From NCBI GenBank assembly GCA_964492495.1, contig CAZBKJ010000021.1, positions 1-23,919 of the forward strand: a DNA stretch of 23,919 nt, in the 5' to 3' direction. The notes beneath the pieces are model-generated. The model saw only the letters and a program-made list of their open reading frames with translations. It made no database searches and was not told the DNA's origin. This document shows positions 5,258 through 12,249 of the stretch, piece by piece. The position numbers and the translations under genes are program-made. The stretch's first letter is position 1. Each line of letters starts with the position of its first letter. Origin of the DNA: CAZBKJ01 sp964492495. GTDB lineage: Bacteria; Patescibacteriota; Microgenomatia; UBA1400; UBA12028.

Positions 5258-7162
5258 TTAAAACAATTGGTCTTTGGCGAGTTTGGTATCTGATTGAATA
5301 AGACTAAATGCTTTCTGTTCAAACAAGAGCTCACGATACTTGAGTGTCAATTGATAGAGTTCAAAGAGGGTTTTTGACAATTTCTTGTTCTTTTTGTACG
5401 CTTTTTCACTGGCTTCCAAGATTTCAATCAAATCTGTTCCTTTGTATTTAAGTCTTGTCATCCCTGAAGACCTGGCAATACCAATATCATCCTTAAGCGT
5501 TCCAAAGCCAACAGTCTTTTGGATGGACGCTGAACCCGAGGAAGACAGTGTAACGAGATAGGTCAGTGGACTACTATCAATAAAGACAGGAAGTTTTTCT
5601 GCGTGTTCTGTTCCATCCTCTGTATATCGAAGGAACAATGGTTCATGAAACCCAGAACCAGACCGTGTCAGAGTGAGTCGGTACTCTCCCGCTGGTGGTT
5701 TTGCCAAATCAAGAATCTTTTTTTCAGCCCCTGACAACGACCCATTTGGAGCACCTTGCAGTTTTTCAGTCGTCATAACGACATTTTGAACCGGACGAAA
5801 TGAACCGGCAGATTTCTTTTCCAGTTTTGATGAAATCTGGGAATCCGTATACAGGGTCAGATGACTAAGATCCGTAAATGAAGGAGTAAATTGGCGTGAA
5901 GAGACAAACGTATTGTTGTATGCAGAGAGTTTTGTGCGTGACAGATATGCTGGATCAGCAATATCAATGTCCGTCGGGCTTGTGTAGTTGTACGCCGTGA
6001 TGAAGTGACCCGTGTTTACAAACAAAATTGTGGGTTTTCCGGCTTGTAAGTTGGAAGCCAACGAAGGAATCGAGTTTGATCCAAAGCTAAACTCAAGTTT
6101 TGGCCAGGTTGGATTTGTCAGGTTCATTATTCTGCTGATCTTTGAAATCATTGACCAGTTCACCAACCCATTGCCGATATATCCGTTGGGCTCCGTAATG
6201 AGCCAAGTATTTAAGTTTCCAGGTGTTGTCGCTAAGCCATTGGGGAGCGTGATAATCCCATGGTACTTCAAAATCATAGCTGCACTCGATACTGCGCATC
6301 CCCATCGACCAAAGCTTGGATCCAAAGGATTCCAACTTGTCGCGCTATCGTAGACCGTATTCTTCCATACCGGATCTAACTGAGAAAAATATGGAAATCC
6401 CGAGGGTGTAGGGCTTGGTACTGGGGTGGGGGTAAGAATAGGAGTTGGCGTTGGTGTAGGGGTCGAAGTTGGGGTTGGTGAGGCTGTCGGTGATGGCGTC
6501 GGGCTGGGAGATGGTGTTTGGGTAGGCGAGGAAGAAGGTGTTGGGCTTGGATCAAGGGAAGTGACAACGATATTGTCGAAGTAGACTTCCGTCGTTCCTG
6601 CCAATCCTGTTCCCACTTTAATACCTATCTTTCCATTTGAATAAGGATTCGAGGGATCATCAAATTCAAAAACAAGGTTGCCATTTACATAAACATTAAT
6701 CTCATCAATCAAATAGTCGACCTTAATATGACTTGTTACATTGTTATTAAGTAAGACGGCAATGCTGCCAGAATTTTGAGGCACTGTTCTGTCTAAAAAC
6801 AAACCATTGGCATTAAAGTGAAGCTCATAAAAATCCGAATTTGATAAATATCTCAGAGTGAAGTTTTTATCCTGTCCCTGAATCGGAGTTATATCGAATT
6901 CAACAGAATACGTCTGAATTGAGTTATTCCAATATTCGTCTTTTGGCACAAGTTCTGTAACTTCACCAGCAGATGTCACAATTGCTCCTGCTCTCTCTGA
7001 AGACACAAACCATTTGCTACCATTGTCGCGAGTTGGAATCCACTTTTCTAATCCATTACTAAAATCGTCCTGAAAAAAAATTGAAGCTTTTATGTAAGAT
7101 GTAGATAGGAAGAATAACAATATTAGAAGGCAGAATGATGTAATGATTCTTTTCATACTCAT
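5258..7162 (-). CDS. Secreted C39-like cysteine peptidase with LamG-like domain
   Basis: This is a 634-residue exported protein. Residues 1-26 are a signal peptide (KRIITSFCLLILLFFLSTSYIKA). Residues ~27-205 form a beta-sandwich, carbohydrate-binding or LamG-like domain (DDFSNGLEKW at the start, YFDNIVV at the end). Residues ~206-255 are a Pro-Thr-Ser linker. Residues ~256-430 match the C39-like peptidase family: FPYFSQLDPVW, WGCAVSSAAMILKYHG with Cys289 as likely nucleophile, GHFITAYNY with His386, and IDIADP with the likely Asp. The C-terminal ~200 residues are unassigned. No C-terminal anchor is seen, so it is probably released or bound through the sandwich domain. It is transcribed divergently from the polysaccharide cluster, with only 31 bases between start codons. 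Possible roles are cleavage of envelope proteins or peptides; the substrate is unknown. Confidence 0.8.
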   Translation of the reverse strand: MSMKRIITSFCLLILLFFLSTSYIKASIFFQDDFSNGLEKWIPTRDNGSKWFVSSERAGAIVTSAGEVTELVPKDEYWNNSIQTYSVEFDITPIQGQDKNFTLRYLSNSDFYELHFNANGLFLDRTVPQNSGSIAVLLNNNVTSHIKVDYLIDEINVYVNGNLVFEFDDPSNPYSNGKIGIKVGTGLAGTTEVYFDNIVVTSLDPSPTPSSSPTQTPSPSPTPSPTASPTPTSTPTPTPTPILTPTPVPSPTPSGFPYFSQLDPVWKNTVYDSATSWNPLDPSFGRWGCAVSSAAMILKYHGIITLPNGLATTPGNLNTWLITEPNGYIGNGLVNWSMISKISRIMNLTNPTWPKLEFSFGSNSIPSLASNLQAGKPTILFVNTGHFITAYNYTSPTDIDIADPAYLSRTKLSAYNNTFVSSRQFTPSFTDLSHLTLYTDSQISSKLEKKSAGSFRPVQNVVMTTEKLQGAPNGSLSGAEKKILDLAKPPAGEYRLTLTRSGSGFHEPLFLRYTEDGTEHAEKLPVFIDSSPLTYLVTLSSSGSASIQKTVGFGTLKDDIGIARSSGMTRLKYKGTDLIEILEASEKAYKKNKKLSKTLFELYQLTLKYRELLFEQKAFSLIQSDTKLAKDQLF

Positions 7163-7193
7163 TACAGTTCATCCTATATAATACGACTTAAAT
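7163..7193. promoter_or_regulatory. Compact divergent promoter region
   Basis: Only 31 bases separate the peptidase ATG (7162, minus) and the methyltransferase ATG (7194, plus). TATAAT lies at 7177-7182 on the plus strand, 11 bases before the methyltransferase start. The palindromic TATATA at 7175-7180 could serve the minus strand, 12 bases before the peptidase start. The two -10 regions overlap, so only one could be occupied at a time. Confidence 0.5.
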
Positions 7194-7985
7194 ATGTCAA
7201 CAATGAATTCATTAGCAGATCAGTATTTTAAACTTGAAAGAAAAAGAGATTTTTTTGCCAGAGAAAAGAAATACATTGCATTCAAAAAAACATATTCTTC
7301 AAAGCTGAAATTACCCAATAAAAACACTGGAAACTTCTGGGATGCTAAATTCTCTTCTCATGAAGAAATGATGCTCAATGATCCAATGGAAAATGATAGA
7401 AACAAGAAAGCATTCGAACTTTTCGAAAAGTATTCCAAAGTTGGCTCAAACACTCTAAATATTGGATGTGGTGACGGAAACTTTGAAACATTGCTAGTAA
7501 AAAGTAAAAAACGATTTCAACATACAGCTTCAGATATTGCCCTCAAATCTCTAAAAAATCTAAAAAAAAGATTCAAAAGATTTGAGTTTATAAAGTTAAA
7601 CATCGTTGGGGTGAAAAATCGCCTGGAGCAGGATTACGACATGATAACAATGTTTGAAGTATTAGAACATATTTCACCATCAGACACATTGAAAGTATTG
7701 GCTACCATCAATAAAAGTCTGAAAAAAAATGGCTATTTTATGATCTCTGTTCCAATGAATGAGGGATTAGAGGATATGTTTCCAAATAATCCGAATGAAC
7801 ACTTGAGGTGCTATACAGAAAATATAATAATGTCAGAGTTAAAAATTTCTGGTTTTAAGGTTATTGAAAACCACGTGTTTTACGCATTCAAAAAATACTA
7901 TTTTCTTAAAAAAATCCTTGCAAAAACTTTGTTGAAAAATCATTGGAAGCCCAACAATATACTACTGCTGACACAAAAACCCTAA
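7194..7985 (+). CDS. Class I SAM-dependent methyltransferase
   Basis: The 263-residue protein has the Rossmann methyltransferase signature: motif I NTLNIGCGDGNFETLL (near residue 97), then MITMFEVLEHISPSD and LKKNGYFMISVP, typical of the Methyltransf_11/23 group. A long Lys- and Phe-rich N-terminal part of ~75 residues precedes the catalytic core. The position at the head of a glycan cluster suggests methylation of a sugar or of a chain end, as in O-antigen capping, but the substrate is not shown. The gene is clearly more AT-rich than its neighbours: 15 G or C in bases 7561-7620, against 31 in 10741-10800 of the flippase gene. That suggests a different origin. The alternative start ATG at 7203 is possible. 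Confidence 0.82.
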   Translation: MSTMNSLADQYFKLERKRDFFAREKKYIAFKKTYSSKLKLPNKNTGNFWDAKFSSHEEMMLNDPMENDRNKKAFELFEKYSKVGSNTLNIGCGDGNFETLLVKSKKRFQHTASDIALKSLKNLKKRFKRFEFIKLNIVGVKNRLEQDYDMITMFEVLEHISPSDTLKVLATINKSLKKNGYFMISVPMNEGLEDMFPNNPNEHLRCYTENIIMSELKISGFKVIENHVFYAFKKYYFLKKILAKTLLKNHWKPNNILLLTQKP

Positions 7986-7989
7986 CCCT

Positions 7990-9063
7990 ATGAACATCGT
8001 AATGCTTTGCAGGCTGTACACCCCACACATCGGAGGGGTAGAAAAACATGTGGAAGGAATTTCCAAAGAAGCCGTACTGGAAGGGAACACAGCAGATATT
8101 TTTACCCTCAAGCATGTTGACGGCCTACAATCCTTTGAGATTAAAGACGGCATACGGATACATCGTACCCAAGACCCATTGAAGACCCACTGGATTCCTA
8201 CATCCACTGGAATGACAGTTCAAAAAATTGCGGAGCGTCTATTCATCTGGAGTTGGCTTCTCAGACACATCCTGACTTTTATTCAAGCCGATAGAATCCA
8301 TATTCATGACGTGTTCTTTTGGTATTGGCCTCTACGACTACTTCTCCCTTGGAAAAAGGTCTATATCACCTTTCATGGCTTTGAGGCTGGCACTCTTCCG
8401 ACAACAAAGGCAAAGAAGGCAAGACTTTTGGCAACGCAGTGGACTAGGGGAAATATAGCTGTTGGAGGATGGATAGAGAAATGGTATGGAACGAAGGCGG
8501 ATTTTGTTACCTATGGCGCAGGTATATGTACATACCCTCCAAAATATTTAGATAAATCTTCAAAACAAGAACACCTTGTCGATGCAGTATTTTTGGGACG
8601 GTTATCTGAAGACACTGGTGTTTGTATATATGCTGATGTCATCTCTACTCTTCGAAACTACCAACTCGATATCTTTGGGCAAGGGGAATTAAAGTCAGAG
8701 ATGAGATCAATTCAAAAAAGAACAAAAAATATAAGAATCTGTGGATCTATCGAGGATAGTTGTACAGTCTTTCCAAATTATGACATCGCTTGTGTCTCAT
8801 CGTACTTGTCTATCATCGAAGCCATGCAGTCACGAACCCTTGTCCTTGCGTACGCCTCAGATGAACTGAAACTAGACTATCTTCACTCTCATCCGATGGC
8901 AGAGAATATGATTATTGTGAAGTCACCAGAAGAACTCAAGAAATTCCTCACTGACTACAAGAAACACGACTACTCATCCAAGGTAGCCACTGCGTATACT
9001 TGGGCAAGGGAACAGACCTGGAAAAAGGTATATTTGGACTACAACAATCTATGGCAAACGTAA
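7990..9063 (+). CDS. Glycosyltransferase family 4 protein
   Basis: The 357-residue protein starts with MNIVMLCRLYTPHIGGVEKHV, the typical GT4 N terminus (GGVE motif). Further GT4-like features are YITFHGFEAG, the strand VDAVFLGRLSEDTG that opens the second Rossmann domain, YQLDIFGQGELKSEM, and the acceptor/nucleotide segment YLSIIEAMQSRTLVLA, where the usual ExxxxxxE motif is reduced. It would transfer a sugar from a nucleotide sugar in the cytoplasm during surface glycan assembly. Residues 67-76 (HWIPTSTGMT) are encoded by a palindromic repeat at 8190-8217 and are probably an insertion. It starts four bases after the methyltransferase stop without a Shine-Dalgarno, so it is probably cotranscribed. 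It overlaps the next gene by 13 bases. Confidence 0.85.
   Translation: MNIVMLCRLYTPHIGGVEKHVEGISKEAVLEGNTADIFTLKHVDGLQSFEIKDGIRIHRTQDPLKTHWIPTSTGMTVQKIAERLFIWSWLLRHILTFIQADRIHIHDVFFWYWPLRLLLPWKKVYITFHGFEAGTLPTTKAKKARLLATQWTRGNIAVGGWIEKWYGTKADFVTYGAGICTYPPKYLDKSSKQEHLVDAVFLGRLSEDTGVCIYADVISTLRNYQLDIFGQGELKSEMRSIQKRTKNIRICGSIEDSCTVFPNYDIACVSSYLSIIEAMQSRTLVLAYASDELKLDYLHSHPMAENMIIVKSPEELKKFLTDYKKHDYSSKVATAYTWAREQTWKKVYLDYNNLWQT
8190..8217 (+). repeat. Palindromic element in the GT4 gene (WIP...GMT type)
   Basis: CTGGATTCC at one end and GGAATGACA at the other are complementary across their inner parts (GGATTCC against GGAATGA, with imperfect arms). The in-frame translation is WIPTSTGMT. It is the same family as 2148-2194 in tsaD. 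Confidence 0.65.
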
Positions 9064-10079
9064 AAAAGAAAGCGATCCGTTCGACTTCCAAGAGTACTTG
9101 GAACGCTCAGGATGACACGTCGCGTCAAATTAGCTTGATCATTACGACTAAAAATGAGACACGAACCATTAGCGAACTCTTGGAGTCAATTGCTAACCAA
9201 ACCCGAATACCCGATGAGATTATCATTTCAGATGCCTCTGAAATAAATTCCAAGCTCCAAATTCCAAATTTCAAAAGATTGCATATAAGACTTATTCATA
9301 TAGACAGTTCGGCAAACCGCTCTGTTGGGAGAAACACTGCTATCGCCAACGCGAAACATGAGCATATCCTCATCACCGACGCTGGATGCAAACTCAAAGA
9401 CGACTGGGTAGAACAAATGATGAAGGGGTTTTCTCAAAAACAGCTCAAAGAAAGGGATCCCTCGCTTTTTGCTCAGGATGACAAGATTCTGGTTGTGGCT
9501 GGTTTTTATGAAGGAACGTTCGCCACTATCTTTGAACAATGCGAAATCCCGTATGCCCTCGTGATGCCTGACAAACTTGACACCAAAAACTTCCTTCCGG
9601 CAACCAGAAGCATGGGAATCACCAAGACAGCCTGGAAAAAACTTGGAGGCTTTAACGAAAACTACCGATACGCTGAAGACTATGACTTTGCCAAGCGAAT
9701 ACAGTCATCCAAGATGCGAATTGCGGTCGTACCAGAGGCAATCGTCTACTGGAGGCCACGAAAAAACCTGTTTTCTTTTGCAAAAATGATCTCTGAGCAC
9801 GCGTATGGTGACGCTTATGCTGGGAACTGGAGACCAAAAGTAGGTCTTATCTATGTTCGGTATGGTATTTTTCTCGCTCTTTTTCTATTGTCCCTTTCTA
9901 CTATCTTTGGGTTGTTTTTCTTTGTTCAGATTGTTTTTGCCTACATTTCCTTCTCGATCGTGAAAAACTACCGGTATGTCCGTCACTGGAAAGCAATGCT
10001 CTATCTTCCGGTTCTCCAAGTGGTGAGTGATATCGCAGTCATGTGGGGTGCACTCTTGGGGTTTCTCTCCAAAAAATAA
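9051..10079 (+). CDS. Glycosyltransferase family 2 with C-terminal membrane helices
   Basis: The 342-residue protein has a GT-A core: ISLIITTKNETRTISELLESIANQ, DEIIISDAS, ANRSVGRNTAIANAKHEHILITDAGCKLKDDW (with DAG as the DxD-like metal site), FLPATRSMGITKTAWKKLGGF, and YAEDYDFAKRI as the acceptor ED motif. Two hydrophobic segments follow at roughly residues 265-295 and 315-335, so it is probably anchored at the inner membrane. The frame is open to 9000, but the ATG at 9051, overlapping the GT4 gene by 13 bases, fits the family N terminus better. Three low-complexity or palindromic inserts interrupt the protein: residues ~8-22 (TWNAQDDTSRQ), ~63-76 (NSKLQIPNFK) and ~135-144 (RDPSLFAQDDK). It acts in the polysaccharide pathway with its neighbours. 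Confidence 0.85.
   Translation: MANVKKKAIRSTSKSTWNAQDDTSRQISLIITTKNETRTISELLESIANQTRIPDEIIISDASEINSKLQIPNFKRLHIRLIHIDSSANRSVGRNTAIANAKHEHILITDAGCKLKDDWVEQMMKGFSQKQLKERDPSLFAQDDKILVVAGFYEGTFATIFEQCEIPYALVMPDKLDTKNFLPATRSMGITKTAWKKLGGFNENYRYAEDYDFAKRIQSSKMRIAVVPEAIVYWRPRKNLFSFAKMISEHAYGDAYAGNWRPKVGLIYVRYGIFLALFLLSLSTIFGLFFFVQIVFAYISFSIVKNYRYVRHWKAMLYLPVLQVVSDIAVMWGALLGFLSKK
9074..9117 (+). repeat. Palindromic element at the start of the GT2 gene
   Basis: The inner arms TTCCAAG (9086-9092) and CTTGGAA (9097-9103) pair perfectly around AGTA. The outer ends are GATCC and GGATGACA. The GCTCAGGATGACA end is shared with 9455-9483. The translation includes NAQDDT. Confidence 0.7.
9239..9277 (+). repeat. 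AT-rich short tandem repeat inside the GT2 gene
   Basis: CCAAATT and CCAAGCT units recur (ATTCCAAGCTCCAAATTCC followed by AAATTTC). The translation NSKLQIPNFK lies where other GT2 proteins have the compact loop after the DASxD motif. It is probably an in-frame repeat insertion. Confidence 0.5.
9455..9483 (+). repeat. Palindromic element in the middle of the GT2 gene (DPSL..AQDD type)
   Basis: GGATCCCTCGC at one end and GCTCAGGATGACA at the other form imperfect arms. The in-frame translation is DPSLFAQDDK. The right end is the same as in the element at 9074-9117. Confidence 0.65.
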
Positions 10080-10118
10080 GCAAACAGCTCGTCTCTATTC
10101 GTGAAGCTCAAGATTGGT

Positions 10119-10124
10119 TACAAT
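10119..10124 (+). promoter_or_regulatory. -10 box for a leaderless flippase mRNA
   Basis: TACAAT is followed by six bases (TCCCCC) and the ATG at 10131. There is no Shine-Dalgarno. The flippase gene can therefore be transcribed independently of the upstream glycosyltransferases. Confidence 0.5.
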
Positions 10125-10130
10125 TCCCCC

Positions 10131-11396
10131 ATGGGATACTCAAAGGATTTCTTAAAAGGACTTGGATGGATCGGCGCTTTTCGGCTCGCAGCAAAGCTCA
10201 TCGTCTTTGCCAAAGTGATTGTCGCGTATCGGTATCTCTCTCCCCGTGAAGTTGGACTCTTTGGTCTCTGTGCTCTCGCGCTTGGACTCCTAGAGATGAT
10301 GACAGAAACAGGGATCAACATCATACTTATTCGTGACACAAAGCCGTTGAGCTACTACCTTGATACTGCATTCTTTGTTTCTGTCCTTCGTGGACTGCTC
10401 ATCAGCATCGTTCTCTTTCTCTTTGCATTCTTGCTTCCAACCTTTTTTCGAGATCAGGCACTCTTTTGGCTCCTGCTTCTGGTCTCGACGATTCCTTTTA
10501 TCAAAGGCTTTATCAACCCTGCGATTGCAAAGTACCAAAAGGACTTAAACTTTCAAAAAGAAGCCACCCTCCGGATCGTGCTTACGGTCATTGATGCGGG
10601 TCTTTCAATCTGGCTGGTTCGGATGTTTCATACCGCAGACATGCTGATCTATGCCATGATCATTACATCCCTTGCTGAGGTCGTGATCTCGTATGTCCTC
10701 ATCAGGCCGTGGCCAAAGTTTACCTTTGATTGGAAGATCTATCATGAGATCGTCACCCCTGGAAAATGGGTGAATGCCGCGGGAATTCTCACCTTTGCAG
10801 AACAAAACTTTGACAATGTCATCGTCGGACGAGTCTTGGGCTCAACCCAACTTGGGTTTTATCAAACAGCATTTAATCTCACGCGAAGCCTGATCGTTGA
10901 AGTTGGGTCTGCATTTGCCCAAGTGCTACTACCGATCTATGGACGCATCGCTCACGATGCCGGGAGACTCAATAAAGCAATCAAAATCATCATTCTTCCA
11001 GCGGCACTGATCATGCTTGTCCCTTCGATTGCACTCAATACACCGATTGTCCAAGAATGGCTGCTGTATTTTCTGCAGGAAAAATGGCGACCGATGATCC
11101 CACTTCTACCATACCTGTCTGTCGCTGCCTGGCTTACGGGTATGGATCTCCTCATCAATCCATTTTTTGTGGCAAAAAACAGAATCAGGCCGCTTGTGTT
11201 GCTCTATAGCTTGGGACTTCTCTTGATGATTGCCTGGATGATCCCCATGACAAACCGATCAGGAATCGTTGGGTCAGCTCAAGCAGTGCTCATCGCGCGT
11301 ATTTGTCTGCAACCTTTTGTGCTGTGGTCATCAATCAAGATCTTACGTGAGAAAAATGGAGAAGCAGTTGTACGACGTTTCCTATCACGGCAGTGA
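10131..11396 (+). CDS. Wzx-type polysaccharide flippase
   Basis: This 421-residue membrane protein has about 12 hydrophobic segments. It matches the polysaccharide transport (Wzx/MOP) family: an N-terminal amphipathic helix and first membrane helix with GWIGAFRLAAKLIVFAKVIVAYRYLSPREVGLFGL, then GKWVNAAGILTFAEQNFDNVIVGRVLGSTQLGFYQTAFNLTRSL, the conserved central region. It would flip lipid-linked oligosaccharides across the membrane for polymerisation outside. The frame is open to a GTG at 10101, but the ATG at 10131 follows a TACAAT by six bases and gives the usual family N terminus. Its stop TGA overlaps the GTG start of the next glycosyltransferase. Confidence 0.88.
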   Translation: MGYSKDFLKGLGWIGAFRLAAKLIVFAKVIVAYRYLSPREVGLFGLCALALGLLEMMTETGINIILIRDTKPLSYYLDTAFFVSVLRGLLISIVLFLFAFLLPTFFRDQALFWLLLLVSTIPFIKGFINPAIAKYQKDLNFQKEATLRIVLTVIDAGLSIWLVRMFHTADMLIYAMIITSLAEVVISYVLIRPWPKFTFDWKIYHEIVTPGKWVNAAGILTFAEQNFDNVIVGRVLGSTQLGFYQTAFNLTRSLIVEVGSAFAQVLLPIYGRIAHDAGRLNKAIKIIILPAALIMLVPSIALNTPIVQEWLLYFLQEKWRPMIPLLPYLSVAAWLTGMDLLINPFFVAKNRIRPLVLLYSLGLLLMIAWMIPMTNRSGIVGSAQAVLIARICLQPFVLWSSIKILREKNGEAVVRRFLSRQ

Positions 11397-11665
11397 TCAT
11401 TTGCAGAAATGGAGGCAAGACCTTGCAGAAGTGTCTTGATTCTGTGCAGTTTTGTGAAGATATAATCCTGGCCGATGATGGATCAACCGATGACAGCATG
11501 GAGATAGGCAAAAAAAACGGGGCAACACTCATTTCGCTTACACCCACAACCAGTTTTGCAAAAAAACGCAATGAAGCCCTCTCGCATGTGAAAACTCCAT
11601 GGACGCTTTGTATTGATACGGATGAATGGGTAAGCACAGAGCTTCAAACCGAAATCAAGAATCTC
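11393..11665 (+). CDS. Glycosyltransferase family 2, N-terminal part (ends at assembly gap)
   Basis: The 91 visible residues are the N-terminal half of a GT2 of the WaaE/KdtX type: MIICRNGGKTLQKCLDSV, DIILADDGSTDDSMEI, then SFAKKRNEALSHVKTPWTLCIDTDEWVS, in which DTDE is the metal site. The only start in frame before the upstream stop is the GTG at 11393, which overlaps the flippase stop (GTGA) and points to coupled translation. It makes a slightly short first strand. The reading runs into ten N at 11666. The C-terminal half is found at 11725-12249 in another frame, as expected if the gap size is arbitrary. Members of this group transfer hexoses to lipid-linked or LPS core acceptors. Confidence 0.75.
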
Positions 11666-11675
11666 NNNNNNNNNN
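11666..11675. other. Assembly gap (ten N)
   Basis: The bases are undetermined. The flanking sequence does not join cleanly: the left side is glycosyltransferase code, and the first 47 bases on the right look like the 3' part of a tRNA. The true gap size is unknown. Confidence 1.
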
Positions 11676-11722
11676 AGTCCCGTCCTAAGGGAAAGATCTA
11701 GGTTCAATTCCTGGTGAGGGCA
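11676..11722 (+). tRNA. 3' part of a tRNA-Arg (anticodon CCT), 5' part lost in the gap
   Basis: Directly after the gap the bases fold as the second half of a tRNA. The anticodon arm is GTCCC, loop GTCCTAA (anticodon CCT), GGGAA. The variable loop is AGAT, the T arm CTAGG, TTCAATT, CCTGG, the acceptor strand TGAGGGC, and the discriminator A722. CCA is not encoded. One anticodon-stem pair is mismatched (G-A). The 5' acceptor GCCCTCA would lie in the unsequenced part. It stands inside what should be one glycosyltransferase gene, so either the scaffold join is wrong or a tRNA-bearing insert breaks the gene. Confidence 0.6.
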
Positions 11723-11724
11723 TA

Positions 11725-12249
11725 ATTGAAGAATGGGATGGGTTCTTTCACGATCGATCTGAAAACTTCTTAGGAAGGAAACTGCTGTATGGAGAAACTG
11801 CTCATACAATCTTGCTTCGCCTAGCAAGAACGGGAAAAGGGAAATGGGATCGGTCTGTCCACGAAACATGGAAAGTAGTGGGAGCTTTGACGACACTACA
11901 AGGTGAGTTACTGCATAGTCCACATCCAGACATCGAAGGATTTATAGAGAAGATTAATTACTATACCGAGATAGAAGCGCAAGAACGAACTTCAAAATCC
12001 AATCCGCCAGCTGGCGGACCATACTCTAAAATGCTTTTACAATGTACTTCATGCTTTCAAATTTTTTTCTTTCCTCTGGGGAAATTCATTCAAAACTATT
12101 TCTTTCGTCTTGGGTTCCTGGATAGAATACCGGGTCTGACAATGGCTTGGATGATGAGTCTTCACTCACTCGCTGTGCGAATCAAAGTACTCGAGAAACT
12201 GAGAAACGGAGAAAGAGGTCAGAGTGTAGAGGCAAGCATACATGCATAA
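11725..12249 (+). CDS. Glycosyltransferase family 2, C-terminal part (starts at gap)
   Basis: This is the continuation of the gene interrupted by the gap. Recognisable WaaE/KdtX-type phrases are DGFFHDRSENFLGRKLLYGE, RLARTGKGKWDRSVHETWKVVG (the RLFR...VHE motif of the family), LHSPHPDIEGFIEKINYYTEIEA, and the C-terminal amphipathic part IQNYFFRLGFLDRIPGLTMAWMMSLHS. No convincing start codon exists, since the true start is before the gap. A few tens of residues between the halves are missing or displaced by the tRNA-like bases. Residues NPPAGGP are encoded by a perfect palindrome at 12003-12018 and look like an insert. The 3' end overlaps the next gene by eight bases. Confidence 0.75.
   Translation: MEEWDGFFHDRSENFLGRKLLYGETAHTILLRLARTGKGKWDRSVHETWKVVGALTTLQGELLHSPHPDIEGFIEKINYYTEIEAQERTSKSNPPAGGPYSKMLLQCTSCFQIFFFPLGKFIQNYFFRLGFLDRIPGLTMAWMMSLHSLAVRIKVLEKLRNGERGQSVEASIHA
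12003..12018 (+). repeat. Perfect 16-bp palindrome in the GT2 gene
   Basis: TCCGCCAGCTGGCGGA is its own reverse complement. The in-frame translation is NPPAGGP. A one-base variant of the same core lies in the tRNA region at 198-221. Confidence 0.8.

Noticed and set aside
6376..6567. Minus-strand frame rich in Pro, His and Gln at the peptidase linker
   Set aside because: This is another frame of the Pro-Thr linker repeats of the C39 protein.
11483..11923. Minus-strand open frame across the N gap
   Set aside because: It is antisense to strong glycosyltransferase code and stays open only because N codons are unreadable.
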